A stretch of 64,000 nt of DNA, from positions 177,243 to 241,242 of the forward strand of contig JAFIFW010000010.1 of NCBI GenBank assembly GCA_020831825.1, given 5' to 3'. The notes beneath the pieces were generated by a model that worked only from the letters and a program-made list of their open reading frames with translations, had not been told where the DNA came from and made no database searches. This DNA is from Methylophaga sp. (lineage in GTDB: Bacteria > Pseudomonadota > Gammaproteobacteria > Nitrosococcales > Methylophagaceae). Shown piece by piece: positions 43,942 through 53,614 of this stretch. The number at the start of each line of letters is the position of its first letter. The stretch's first letter is position 1. The translations under genes were made by a program, and so were the position numbers.

Positions 43942-45474
43942 ATGGCACACGAAGAGCTACATCTGAACCTGCGAAATCTGACAATGGCAGATTATCCGCA
44001 GCTCAAGCAATTGATGGATGTGGTGTACAATGATATCGGCGGTGCCTGGCCCAAAACGACGATTGAAGGTCTGATAGAACAGTTTCCCGATGGGCAGATT
44101 TGTATCGAAGATTCCGGAGATTTGATAGCGGTTGCCTTGACTGTGATGGTCAATTACGAACGCTTCAGCAACCCACATACCTACGACGATCTGATTCTCA
44201 GCAATGACAAAATCTGGCACAACGCCAGCGGCGATTCCTTGTACGGTCTGGATGTATTTATTCATCCCGATTATCGCGGTTATCGCCTCGGACGACGACT
44301 CTACGAAGCGCGCAAGGATTTATGTCGAAATATGAATCTGCGGGCGATTCTGGCGGGTGGCCGCATTCCCAACTATCACAAATTTGCCGATAAACTGTCG
44401 CCTGCCGACTACATTGAACAGGTATCACGCCGGGAAATTTACGATCCCATTCTTACCTTTCAGCTATCCAATGATTTTCAGGTCACGCGGCTGATGCACA
44501 AATACCTGCCCGAAGATGAAAAATCATTGGGCTACGCCACCCTGCTCGACTGGAACAATATTCTCTACACACCACCAGCGCCCATGGTTGGTAATCAGAA
44601 AACCGTGGCTCGGCTGGGCGCTGTGCAATGGCAGATGCGTGAATTTCACTCGGTAGATGAAGTACTAAAACAAGTCGAATACTTTGTCGATGCCTTGTCC
44701 GATTACAAAAGCGACTTTGCCTTGTTTCCAGAATTCTTCAATGCCCCACTGATGGGGCTGACCGACCAAATGGATCAAACCCGTGCCATTCGTTATCTGG
44801 CCGGCTTTACCGAACAGTTTCGCAATCAAATGTCGGACATGGCAGTCAGCTATAACATCAATATCATTACCGGCTCGATGCCACTGCTGGAAAATGATCG
44901 GGTCTACAATGTCTCGTACTTATGCCATCGTGATGGTCGGGTGGATGAGCAGCGCAAGATCCATATCACGCCACATGAACGACGTGACTGGGTCATTGAA
45001 GGTGGCGATAAATTTGAAGTCTTCGAAACCGATGCCGGCAGGGTCGCAATTATGATCTGCTATGACATCGAGTTTCCCGAGCTGGGCAGAATTGCCGCAG
45101 AGCAAGACGTTGACATCATTTTTGTACCCTTCTGGACTGACACCAAAAACTCCTACTTGCGGGTTCGCCATTGCGCCCAGGCACGCGCCATCGAAAATGA
45201 ATGTTATGTGGTGGTGGTCGGCAGTGTTGGTAACCTGCCAAAAGTACAGAATCTGGACGTGCAATACTCGCAATCGTCAGTATTTTCGCCGTCAGACTTT
45301 GCCTTTCCTCACGATGCAGTAATGGCCGAAACCACGCCTAATACCGAGATGATCATGTTTTCCGATATGGATCTGGAAAAACTCAAACTGACCCGCAATG
45401 AGGGCTCCGTCACTAACCTCAAGGATCGACGCGACGATCTTTACAGCCTGAAGTTACTGAACAGCAGTTCCTGA
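43942..45474 (+). CDS. GNAT acetyltransferase fused to a nitrilase-superfamily amidohydrolase
   Basis: The 510-residue protein is a fusion. Residues about 6-180 are a GNAT domain (VFIHPDYRGYRLGRRLYEARKD, the acetyl-CoA loop). Residues about 225-500 are a carbon-nitrogen hydrolase with the catalytic triad Glu (LFPEFFN), Lys (QRKIHITPHE) and Cys (MICYDIEFPE). This fusion is known in many bacteria, where it probably works on small amides, but no substrate is established. It has an AAGGA ribosome site and stands 29 bases after the VOC gene. Confidence 0.9.
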   Translation: MAHEELHLNLRNLTMADYPQLKQLMDVVYNDIGGAWPKTTIEGLIEQFPDGQICIEDSGDLIAVALTVMVNYERFSNPHTYDDLILSNDKIWHNASGDSLYGLDVFIHPDYRGYRLGRRLYEARKDLCRNMNLRAILAGGRIPNYHKFADKLSPADYIEQVSRREIYDPILTFQLSNDFQVTRLMHKYLPEDEKSLGYATLLDWNNILYTPPAPMVGNQKTVARLGAVQWQMREFHSVDEVLKQVEYFVDALSDYKSDFALFPEFFNAPLMGLTDQMDQTRAIRYLAGFTEQFRNQMSDMAVSYNINIITGSMPLLENDRVYNVSYLCHRDGRVDEQRKIHITPHERRDWVIEGGDKFEVFETDAGRVAIMICYDIEFPELGRIAAEQDVDIIFVPFWTDTKNSYLRVRHCAQARAIENECYVVVVGSVGNLPKVQNLDVQYSQSSVFSPSDFAFPHDAVMAETTPNTEMIMFSDMDLEKLKLTRNEGSVTNLKDRRDDLYSLKLLNSSS

Positions 45475-45531
45475 TTGCTCGGTAAATAGCCATCCTCTCT
45501 CCCTAAGCACGGGAAATCTGTCTTATAGGCG

Positions 45532-47238
45532 TTAATATAACCTCAAGCCAACCTTGAGTACTTTGTCGCCGTTGACCTCACTGACTACCCAGTGAATACC
45601 GTGCCAATCCACATCATCGCCAACCACGGGATGACCGCCCACCCTCAGGGCAATGAATTCACCCAGCGTCATATCGCCTTCACCTGCACTGACGGTCAGG
45701 CCATAAGCTTTGGCGACATCCTTGAGCATGGCATCGCCATTGAGTGTGAACGAACCAAAAAAGGCCAATTCCTGTTTGAGTTTGGCATCGCCGTTAAACA
45801 AACGGTTCAGCGCCGCCAGATCCTCGTTGCGACTGATGACGCAAATCACATCTCCCAGTTGCAAGCGGGTGCTGCCTTTGGGATGCAGCATCACATGGTC
45901 ACGAAACAATGCTGAAATCAGCGTGCCGGATGGAAATCGAAGTAATCGAATTGGTTGGTTGTCGAGATCCTGGTTTTCTACCCGGTAGACAAACAGCTCG
46001 TAGTCATTTTCCGGCAATATACCCAGTGGTCCACGATGGTTGGGTTGGGTACCGATAGGCACCTCCACTTTCAGCCAACGCGCTACCCAGGAGATCGTCC
46101 CGCCCTGAATCAGCAGCGACATCAGCACTACGGCAAAAGCAACATTGAAATACAACTGAGCGTTCTCGACACCACCAATCACCGGGAAAATCGCCAGCAC
46201 AATTGGTACTGCCCCCCGCAAGCCAACCCAGGAAATAAAGCCTATCTCATGCCAGCGAAATTTAAAAAATGGTTTAATGGACAACACTACTGCCAGCGGC
46301 CGGGCGATAAAAATCAGCGCCAGAGCAATCAATGATGCTGGTAATGCAAAGCTGAGTAACTCACTAGGATTCACCAACAAGCCAAGAATCAAAAACAAGC
46401 CGATCTGACTCAGCCATGCCAAGCCGTCATGCACGGGCAGGATAAAGTTCAGATGTCGGCCTGGCTGATTACCAATCATCAAGCCACACAGGTAAATGGC
46501 CAAAAAGCCACTGCCTCCCATGACACTGGCACCACCAAAAACACACATGGCCAGCGCAAGCGCCAACAGTGCATACAGGCCAGGAGCCAGATCCAGCCAG
46601 CGTAACAAACGAGCACTCAACCAGCCACCAGCAATACCGACCAGCATGCCAAGACCAAATTGCTGCAATAGAAACAATGCGCCATCAACAATGCCGTTGA
46701 CGTTGCCCATTAACAACTCGACCAGCAGAATGGTCAGAAAAATAGCCATCGGATCGTTGGTACCCGATTCGATTTCCAGAGTGGCGCCCACCCGCTCGTT
46801 CAGGTTGATGCCTTGACCGCGCAGCATGGAAAAGACGGCAGCCGCATCGGTGGAACCGACAATTGCACCAATCAGCAAACCTTCAATCAGACTTAGATCA
46901 AACACCCACATCGCCAGCAGACCGACAATACCGCCCGTGAACACTACCCCAAAAGTTGCCAGAGATAATGCTGGCTTAAAGCCGACCCGGAAAGTCGATA
47001 GGCGAGTGCGCAAGCCGCCATCAAGCAGAATCATCGCCAGCGCCAGGTGGGCGATGGTAAATGCCAGAGAGTAATCGTCAAAACGAATCCCCAGCAGTCC
47101 TTCTTCACCAGCCAACATGCCCAATACCAGAAATATCACCAGCAAGGGCAAGCCAAATAACGAAGACAAACGACTGCCGATAATGCTCAAAGCAATCAAA
47201 AAGCCACTGAGCAGAAATAATGTATTGATGGAATCCAT
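45532..47238 (-). CDS. nhaP2: K+/H+ antiporter of the NhaP2/CvrA type
   Basis: The 568-residue protein has about 12 membrane segments (FLLSGFLIALSIIG onward), with GAIVGSTDAAAVFSML and LEIESGTNDPMAIFLTI as the conserved ion-path motifs. A cytoplasmic C-terminal TrkA_C domain (residues about 400-480, YRVENQDLDNQPIRLLRFP) and CorC/HlyC-like end follow, as in NhaP2. It would export K+ or Na+ in exchange for H+. I chose ATG 47238; the frame extends seven codons to 47259. Confidence 0.9.
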   Translation of the reverse strand: MDSINTLFLLSGFLIALSIIGSRLSSLFGLPLLVIFLVLGMLAGEEGLLGIRFDDYSLAFTIAHLALAMILLDGGLRTRLSTFRVGFKPALSLATFGVVFTGGIVGLLAMWVFDLSLIEGLLIGAIVGSTDAAAVFSMLRGQGINLNERVGATLEIESGTNDPMAIFLTILLVELLMGNVNGIVDGALFLLQQFGLGMLVGIAGGWLSARLLRWLDLAPGLYALLALALAMCVFGGASVMGGSGFLAIYLCGLMIGNQPGRHLNFILPVHDGLAWLSQIGLFLILGLLVNPSELLSFALPASLIALALIFIARPLAVVLSIKPFFKFRWHEIGFISWVGLRGAVPIVLAIFPVIGGVENAQLYFNVAFAVVLMSLLIQGGTISWVARWLKVEVPIGTQPNHRGPLGILPENDYELFVYRVENQDLDNQPIRLLRFPSGTLISALFRDHVMLHPKGSTRLQLGDVICVISRNEDLAALNRLFNGDAKLKQELAFFGSFTLNGDAMLKDVAKAYGLTVSAGEGDMTLGEFIALRVGGHPVVGDDVDWHGIHWVVSEVNGDKVLKVGLRLY

Positions 47239-47340
47239 ATGGTTCAGATTATGCCACACTGATTCATCATGACTCGGAAATGATTGGTGAGATGAAGTCG
47301 GGTGCTATCATGCTGATGAGTAAATGACAAAGGTACTGTG

Positions 47341-49332
47341 ATGTTGGAGCAAACACTGATTCAACTGCTGCTGCTGTTGGGGGCAACAGTGTCTATCGTA
47401 TTGGTATTTCAACGCTTGCAGATCCCGGCCAGCCTGGGATATCTGCTGGTCGGTGTACTACTGGGTGCTCACACTGCCGGGCCGGTGCTTGATGAAGTTA
47501 TGATTCGCTATATTGCCGAGTTTGGCATCGTATTCCTGTTATTTACTATCGGTCTGAGTTTTTCGCTGGCTCAAATTTATGCCATGCGGCATATGATTGT
47601 TGGCCTGGGAACGGCTCAAGTATTGCTGACCACGCTGCTAGTAGCCTCTTTGCTTTGGGCACTTGGAGTGCCAGGCGTTATCGCCTTTGTCATCGGTGCT
47701 GTATTTGCACAATCATCAACCACTATTATTACCAAACAGCTACTTGAACAAGGCGAAGACCAAACCCGGCACGGCCGCCTCGCTACCACCATGTCAGTGT
47801 TTCAGGACATCACCGCAGTGCCGTTTGTTGTGGTGATTCCGGTTATTGGTATAGCGGCTACCCAAGATATTGCCGGAGCCTTGGGTATGGCCTTGTTGAA
47901 GGCAGTACTGGCATTTGTGATTGTCTTTCTTGCCGGACGCTACCTGTTGCGCTCACTGTTTCATCTGGTTACAGAAAGACGCTCTGCTGAACTGTTTACC
48001 CTCACCGTTTTGTTTGTTTCTCTGGTATCAGCATGGGTGACTGAAACGCTTGGCTTGTCGATGGCCTTTGGTGCTTTTCTGGCAGGCATGATGTTGGGTG
48101 AAACCGAATTTAGACATCAGGTCGAATCGGCCATCCGGCCGTTTCGTGATGTTTTGCTTGGACTGTTTTTTGTTGGTATCGGCATGCTGATCAATCCAGC
48201 CATGTTCCCTGATATCTGGCTGGAAGCCTTACTCGGCGCGATTGCCTTGTTAATCATCAAAGCCCTATTAGTCACTGCAATCGTAAAACTCGCTGGACTG
48301 GACATGCACACAGCTGTGCGAACAGGATTAATTCTCGCCGTCGGTGGTGAGTTTGGTTTTGCTCTGCTTGCGATTGGGCTGGACGCCAATGCTGTCACCC
48401 AACAATATGCGCAAATTGCCCTGGCTTCTGTGTTACTCTCGATGATGATTGCACCCTTTATCATTCGATATAACAAGCCAATCAGCGCCATGTTATCCCG
48501 TAGCGGTCAATCTCAGAGTTTTGTACAGCGCTATGACCAGCACTTACAGGCTCGCCCCGGCCATTATCACGATCATGTCATTATCTGTGGCTACGGTCGT
48601 ATCGGCCAGATCGTGGCTAATTCATTGGAAATTCAGGGGGTTCCCTTTGTCGCTCTGGATCTGGACAGTGAGAAAGTCAAAAAATCACGTCTGTCTGGGG
48701 AGCCGGTCTTTTACGGCGATGCGAGTGATATGCATGTGCTTGAGGCCATTGGCTTACACCGCGCACAAATGCTGGTGATTAGCCATGAGGACACACCGAC
48801 CTCACTCAAATCGCTGCGTCTGATACGTGGGTTGTTGCCCGATTTGCCGATCATCGTTCGTACACGTGATGAAAGTCATGCCAAGGAGCTACGTGCCGCT
48901 GGTGCGACCGAAACCATTGCCGAAACCGCAGAAGCCGGCATGATGATGGTATTTCATACCCTGCTGACCTTGAAAATACCGGGCGAGCAGGTCATCTCTT
49001 ATATCGATCAACAACGCATCGAACGCTATCCTGCGTTGCGCGAGTTATTTCACTCAGAAAGTGAGTACTTGATTGAGCCACAACAGCGAATGAATGATCG
49101 ACTACAACCGGTGGTTATCGCCGTCGACAGTCCAGCATGCGGACAATCAATTGAGCTGCTCAACCTTGATCGACAAAAAGTATTACTGACCGCGCTGGTC
49201 CGACATGGTAAACGCATCATCTCTCCACCGGAAACCATGAAAATCCTGGAAGGCGATGTACTGGTATTATTTGGTTCGCCAACCGATCTGCGTGAGGCTG
49301 AGACCCGGCTCACCGTCTCTCGGCAAGCGTGA
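47341..49332 (+). CDS. Kef-type cation/proton antiporter (CPA2) with RCK domain
   Basis: The 663-residue protein has a CPA2 membrane part of about 12 segments (residues 1-375), a TrkA_N/RCK domain with IICGYGRIGQIVANSLE and VALDLDSEKV (NAD-binding), and a TrkA_C domain at about 560-655. KefB/KefC proteins release K+ under electrophile stress with glutathione control. Whether glutathione is sensed cannot be read. The GTG at 47338 is next to ATG 47341, which I take as the start. It is divergent from the NhaP2 gene. Confidence 0.88.
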   Translation: MLEQTLIQLLLLLGATVSIVLVFQRLQIPASLGYLLVGVLLGAHTAGPVLDEVMIRYIAEFGIVFLLFTIGLSFSLAQIYAMRHMIVGLGTAQVLLTTLLVASLLWALGVPGVIAFVIGAVFAQSSTTIITKQLLEQGEDQTRHGRLATTMSVFQDITAVPFVVVIPVIGIAATQDIAGALGMALLKAVLAFVIVFLAGRYLLRSLFHLVTERRSAELFTLTVLFVSLVSAWVTETLGLSMAFGAFLAGMMLGETEFRHQVESAIRPFRDVLLGLFFVGIGMLINPAMFPDIWLEALLGAIALLIIKALLVTAIVKLAGLDMHTAVRTGLILAVGGEFGFALLAIGLDANAVTQQYAQIALASVLLSMMIAPFIIRYNKPISAMLSRSGQSQSFVQRYDQHLQARPGHYHDHVIICGYGRIGQIVANSLEIQGVPFVALDLDSEKVKKSRLSGEPVFYGDASDMHVLEAIGLHRAQMLVISHEDTPTSLKSLRLIRGLLPDLPIIVRTRDESHAKELRAAGATETIAETAEAGMMMVFHTLLTLKIPGEQVISYIDQQRIERYPALRELFHSESEYLIEPQQRMNDRLQPVVIAVDSPACGQSIELLNLDRQKVLLTALVRHGKRIISPPETMKILEGDVLVLFGSPTDLREAETRLTVSRQA

Positions 49333-49333
49333 C

Positions 49334-49687
49334 TTAGCCGTTTTCAGGCGGATGCTCGGCGGCCAGTTTTTTGACATGCTCGCTAAGCCCCACGGCACGT
49401 TCGACATCGATCGTCAAGGCGATACCTGTACCCAGCGACTCATCAAGCTTAGCTGCAGCAAGTACACTGTCCAAGACAACATCGGCACGCCGATTTTCTG
49501 CCAGTATCAACACCACATCTCTCGGGTCGAGAATTTCAAAACCAAAAATGCCCAATGTTTTACTCAGCCCCTGACCTCGGGCATTTTTGATTATGGTGGC
49601 GCCAGTCGCACCGGCTGCCCGTGATGCATCCATGACAGTCTCTGTTTTGTCTTCATCAACGAAGGCCATGATGAGTTTAAACTTCAT
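49334..49687 (-). CDS. PII-like signalling protein
   Basis: The 117-residue protein begins MKFKLIMAFVDEDKTETVMDASRAAGATGATIIKNARGQGLSK, like the ferredoxin fold of PII proteins with the T-loop region (GQGLSKTLGIFGFEILDPRDVV), and has LTIDVERAVGL in the C-terminal part. The canonical uridylylated T-loop Tyr is absent, so it is probably a PII-like sensor, not GlnB. It converges on the Kef-type gene with one base between the ends. Confidence 0.7.
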   Translation of the reverse strand: MKFKLIMAFVDEDKTETVMDASRAAGATGATIIKNARGQGLSKTLGIFGFEILDPRDVVLILAENRRADVVLDSVLAAAKLDESLGTGIALTIDVERAVGLSEHVKKLAAEHPPENG

Positions 49688-49779
49688 AAGAAATCCTCGT
49701 TATTCCATTTTGCATCAGGCAAAGCCTAACATCAGTTCAGGCATTGATGAAGCATAGATTGATAGATTTTCAGGCAGGT

Positions 49780-50313
49780 TCAGCCGGGGCTCAACCGCCA
49801 TTGTCTGATGACAGTATAACCTGGCCCGTCATCGGTTGATTCTGATAAATACAATGCAAAGGATTGTGCCTGCCATTGAAACTCAAAAGGCTCCAATGGC
49901 AGCAACTGATTGGCTTTTCGCACCAACGTGACATGCGGTCGGTACGGTCGTTCCTCAATGGTGACGCCACAGTCTTTGGCAATCGAAGATAAGGCTAGCA
50001 CCAGCTGTTGCAGAGGCTTAGCAACCTCTGTAGCTGTCAGACAAATAATACGGGGTTTTGGCCAGAATTCAGCTTCGGTGAAACTCAAACTGAACGGCGA
50101 AATTTCAATATGTCCGGCCAGCTCGACTAACCGTGCTTCTGTGTCCGCCTCCACTTGCCCCAAAAAGACCAGTGTCACATGAAGATTATCGGCTGACAGA
50201 TATTTAAGCCCCTGTTGCCTGACACTGAACAAGTCATCCATTGCCTGGCGAATGTCAGCCGGTGGCTGAATAGCAAAGAATAACCGTCGACTCAAGCTTT
50301 TGCCTCGACACAA
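49780..50313 (-). CDS. thpR: RNA 2',3'-cyclic phosphodiesterase ThpR
   Basis: The 177-residue protein has the 2H phosphoesterase motifs HVTLVFLG (near residue 45) and HVTLVRK (near 127), and begins RRLFFAIQPPADIRQAMDDL. Members join or open RNA 2'-5' or 2',3'-cyclic ends. It overlaps the 3' end of the diguanylate cyclase gene by 22 bases. Confidence 0.88.
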   Translation of the reverse strand: MCRGKSLSRRLFFAIQPPADIRQAMDDLFSVRQQGLKYLSADNLHVTLVFLGQVEADTEARLVELAGHIEISPFSLSFTEAEFWPKPRIICLTATEVAKPLQQLVLALSSIAKDCGVTIEERPYRPHVTLVRKANQLLPLEPFEFQWQAQSFALYLSESTDDGPGYTVIRQWRLSPG

Positions 50314-51692
50314 CGATTTCGTCCGAGGTGTTTGGCTTGGTAGAGTGCCTTGTCAGCGCGCTTGATACATTCTTCAATTGATTCGCCCGGTTGGTATTCA
50401 GCGATCCCGATGCTGACAGTAATCTGTCCGTTGGGTTTGAAGGTTTGCTGATGAACATTGGTTCTTAGATGTTCTGCCAGTTGTCTTGCTCCTGCCATAG
50501 GTGTTTCCGGGCAGATAATCATAAATTCCTCACCGCCCCAGCGACCGACAACGTCATGCTGACGCACCATCGTAGTGAGCAGCTCTGCAAAATTAGCAAT
50601 AATCAAATCCCCTGCATCATGGCCAAAATGATCATTGATCAGCTTGAAGTGATCGATATCTATCATCAACAGAGAGAAAGTGTGATGACTGCGAGTACTT
50701 CGTGCCAGTTCACTGGCAAAGGCCTGATTTAAACCGTGGCGGTTAAGCAAGCCAGTCAGTTGATCCTGTATCGAAAGTGTGTGCAATTGTCTGTTGAGCT
50801 CTCGTAAACGCAGATTATTACCACGTACCTTCCAGTAGCGATAGGTCAGCAATATCACCAGCAATGACAAAACCGCCAATGTCCAGAGGAGTGGTCGGTG
50901 ATTCGCCACCACTTCGTACTGTATCGACAGCCAATTGCTGAGTATTCGCTGCCGTTCGGCTTCTGAAGTCGCCGCAATTGCCTTGTTATAAATCGTCAAT
51001 AATTCCGGCAAGTCCTTACGCACACCGACTGACATTGCATAATGCTGGTCCAGTACACCGCTGATTTTAAGATGCGATATGCCATGACGAAACATCTGAT
51101 AATTAATGCTGGGCACTGTGTCGATATAGCCATACTTTTTGCCTTTTTCGACTTTTCTCAAACCCTCTTGAGCACTGCCAACGGTGGTGATATCAATATC
51201 CGGGTAGGCATTACGCAATATGTCCACACTGGCATAACCCTCAATGAGAACAAATTGTCTGTCGAGCACCTGCGAAAGGTCGATGATGAACTCATTACCC
51301 GGCTGGGTTGCGATTGCAAAGTTGTAGTGGATAAAAGGATCGGTCACAGTGAGATAGCCACGCCTGTCAGACACATCCTGTGCACTGGACAGGACGTCGC
51401 AACGTCCAGCCTGAATATATTCGAGTGATTGTGGCCAGCTGTCAGTGACTACTAATTGCAGTTCAGCACCGATTTTTTCGGCCCAAAGTGCATGAAGATC
51501 TGAAAACAGCCCTATGTGTTGCCCTTGTTGATCAATGCCTTCATAAGGCATCCAGTCTGGATCAGAGCAGAGCTTGATCGGCCCGTGTGCTTCAATAAAC
51601 TGTTGTTCAGCCTCGGTCAGTGGAAGCTGGCTATCGGCCAGTATTGAGAAGGGCAGGCACAGCAATCCGAAAGTGATTGCTGAATATTTCAT
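50292..51692 (-). CDS. Diguanylate cyclase with periplasmic SBP_bac_3 sensor
   Basis: The 466-residue protein has a signal peptide, a periplasmic amino-acid-binding-like domain (about residues 20-260, beginning LTEAEQQFIEAHGPIKLCSDPDWMP), one membrane helix (about 268-285, LLWTLAVLSLLVILLTY) and a cytoplasmic GGDEF domain. The active-site loop is GGEEF (RWGGEEFMIICPE) and an inhibitory-site RxxD (RQHD) lies five residues before it, so it should make cyclic di-GMP under product control. I chose ATG 51692, nine bases after AGGA. Confidence 0.88.
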   Translation of the reverse strand: MKYSAITFGLLCLPFSILADSQLPLTEAEQQFIEAHGPIKLCSDPDWMPYEGIDQQGQHIGLFSDLHALWAEKIGAELQLVVTDSWPQSLEYIQAGRCDVLSSAQDVSDRRGYLTVTDPFIHYNFAIATQPGNEFIIDLSQVLDRQFVLIEGYASVDILRNAYPDIDITTVGSAQEGLRKVEKGKKYGYIDTVPSINYQMFRHGISHLKISGVLDQHYAMSVGVRKDLPELLTIYNKAIAATSEAERQRILSNWLSIQYEVVANHRPLLWTLAVLSLLVILLTYRYWKVRGNNLRLRELNRQLHTLSIQDQLTGLLNRHGLNQAFASELARSTRSHHTFSLLMIDIDHFKLINDHFGHDAGDLIIANFAELLTTMVRQHDVVGRWGGEEFMIICPETPMAGARQLAEHLRTNVHQQTFKPNGQITVSIGIAEYQPGESIEECIKRADKALYQAKHLGRNRCVEAKA

Positions 51693-51726
51693 GTTAAGCA
51701 TCCTTGCTTTTTCATCTCAGTGGGCT

Positions 51727-52497
51727 TTACTGAGCTTCCCGGATAAACACCCAATCATCGCCTTTGCTCATATCAGCGCTGAATCGATAGCCCTCATAGT
51801 CAAAGGCTTTGATCTGTTCGGGTTCATCCGGTTTTTGGTCGATAATGAAGCGGCTCATCAGGCCTCTGGCTTTTTTAGCGTAGAAGCTGATCATTTTGTA
51901 CTGGCCGTTTTTCCAGTCTTTGAATACCGGTGTAATGATTCTTGCATCGAGTTTTTTGGCATCAACAGCCTTGAAGTATTCGTTTGACGCCAGATTGATC
52001 AGGATACCGTCGTCCAGCGCAGCTTCATGCTGTATCGACTCACGCAATTGACTGTCCCAGAACTCATAAAGATCTTTGCCCTTGGCATTACTAAAACGGG
52101 TGCCCATTTCCAATCGGTAGGGTTGAATCAAATCCAGTGGTCGAAGAACACCGTACAAACCGGACAGAATCCTCAAATGCTGTTGGGCATATTCGAAACC
52201 TGCCTGGTCCAGACTTTCGGCATCCAGTCCGGTATAAACATCGCCCTTGAAGGCAAGCACTGCCTGCTTGGCATTATCCAGATCAAACGGCTGAGACCAG
52301 GATGAAAAGCGTGCCATGTTCAAGCCAGCCAGCTTGTCACTCAGGCTCATCAAGCTGGCAATATCTTCAGCCGACAATTGCTTGAGTTGATCAATCAGTT
52401 GTTGGGACTGTTCCAGAAAGCGCGGTTGGCTGTGAAGCTTTGTGACTGGTGCAGTTTCAAAATCCAGCGTTTTTGCCGGGGAAATCAGAGCTAGCAT
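51727..52497 (-). CDS. yaaA: Peroxide stress protein YaaA (DUF328)
   Basis: The 256-residue protein starts [14 protein letters not shown] and has [19 protein letters not shown] segments ([18 protein letters not shown]), [14 protein letters not shown] and [15 protein letters not shown], blocks diagnostic of YaaA. In E. coli YaaA lowers iron-driven DNA damage in peroxide stress. It is downstream of the DUF4389 gene by 13 bases. Confidence 0.93.
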   Translation of the reverse strand: MLALISPAKTLDFETAPVTKLHSQPRFLEQSQQLIDQLKQLSAEDIASLMSLSDKLAGLNMARFSSWSQPFDLDNAKQAVLAFKGDVYTGLDAESLDQAGFEYAQQHLRILSGLYGVLRPLDLIQPYRLEMGTRFSNAKGKDLYEFWDSQLRESIQHEAALDDGILINLASNEYFKAVDAKKLDARIITPVFKDWKNGQYKMISFYAKKARGLMSRFIIDQKPDEPEQIKAFDYEGYRFSADMSKGDDWVFIREAQ

Positions 52498-52510
52498 GCG
52501 TTATTCCGAG

Positions 52511-52927
52511 TCAAGGAGCCGAGCGGTGATCATCGTTGGGATCTGAATCTTTCACTTCTTCAAAGTCATCGACAACAATTACGTCATCCACCTCTGAAAT
52601 CGCATCAATCGGACTAAAGGGATAAGGCTTGTTCTCTATGTTGTAGGTGAGAAACAACACAATTTGCTGGATATATTGAGCCAGTTTGCTGCTAAACGTA
52701 CGAACGCTGGGATTAGCCGCGCCAGTAAACAGCGCAAAAATCAGCTGCACAACCACCACCACCGCCAGCAACATCAACAACAGATACAGCACTACAGCAA
52801 ATGCCAACATAAACAGCAGGCGAATCCACTGCGAACCACGGCTCAGGTTTTGCTTAACAGTTTGTAACTCCATCGGGCAATAGTCCATATTGAAATAATC
52901 CTGATACTTTAACATCTTTTTAGACAA
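52511..52927 (-). CDS. DUF4389 membrane protein
   Basis: The 138-residue protein has a strong membrane helix at about residues 35-65 and a DUF4389-type region (FTGAANPSVRTFSSKLAQYIQQIVLFLTYNIENKPYPFSP), then an acidic tail. Function unknown. It may be cotranscribed with yaaA. Other in-frame starts downstream of 52927 are possible. Confidence 0.72.
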   Translation of the reverse strand: MSKKMLKYQDYFNMDYCPMELQTVKQNLSRGSQWIRLLFMLAFAVVLYLLLMLLAVVVVVQLIFALFTGAANPSVRTFSSKLAQYIQQIVLFLTYNIENKPYPFSPIDAISEVDDVIVVDDFEEVKDSDPNDDHRSAP

Positions 52928-53086
52928 ATTCTTTCATTTTCAGTGACAAAGCCATCTTCAGAAAGCCCTGTCATTCCTCTAGAAAACATCTGTCATGCAC
53001 AGATATGCGACTTTAATCACCCGTATCTGGAGCTTGCTGGTAGATTGTGGGACACTTGCCCTTCATGTGCTACAGACTCCCTGACA

Positions 53087-53614
53087 ATGAACAAACATCT
53101 TGACTTTTTAAAGCAACGTATTGATGCGCTGACGGAGTTCAGCGGTAAAACTGTTTCATGGCTGGTTTTGGCAATGGTACTTTTAATCGTCTACGACGTG
53201 ACCATGCGCTACTGGTTTCAGAGCGGCTCAGTCGCCTTGCAGGAGCTGGAGTGGCATTTGTTTGCCCTGCTTTTTCTGCTTGGCATGGCCTATACCCACA
53301 AGCATGATGGCCATGTGCGGGTCGATATCGTATTTAGAAGCGGTTTGCTGAATGATCACCAGCGCGCCTGGATCAATCTACTCGGAACCATGTTCTTTCT
53401 AATACCTTTCTGTTTGATGGTGCTATTTACCAGTTGGCCTTTTGTTTATAACTCCTGGCTGTTTTCCGAAACCTCACCGGATCCGGGCGGTTTACCTCAT
53501 CGGTTTTTAATCAAATCAGCACTTCTGCTGGGCTTTGGTCTGCTGTTATTGCAAGGCGTCGCTGAATTGATCCGTAATTTACAAATCGTGCTTGGCAAAC
53601 AGGAGACCCGATAA
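53087..53614 (+). CDS. TRAP transporter small permease (DctQ type)
   Basis: The 175-residue inner-membrane protein has four membrane helices (about residues 22-40, 50-68, 95-115 and 140-160) and the DctQ pattern LIVYDVTMRYW and HKHDGHVRVDIVF. The frame is open from 52943, but the DctQ-like sequence begins at the ATG 53087. It would work with the large permease and a periplasmic binding protein to import organic acids by sodium or proton symport. It overlaps the large permease gene by one base (TAATG). Confidence 0.85.
   Translation: MNKHLDFLKQRIDALTEFSGKTVSWLVLAMVLLIVYDVTMRYWFQSGSVALQELEWHLFALLFLLGMAYTHKHDGHVRVDIVFRSGLLNDHQRAWINLLGTMFFLIPFCLMVLFTSWPFVYNSWLFSETSPDPGGLPHRFLIKSALLLGFGLLLLQGVAELIRNLQIVLGKQETR

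Noticed and set aside
52943..53086. N-terminal extension of the DctQ-type gene
   Set aside because: 48 extra residues with no family match; DctQ sequence begins at the ATG 53087.
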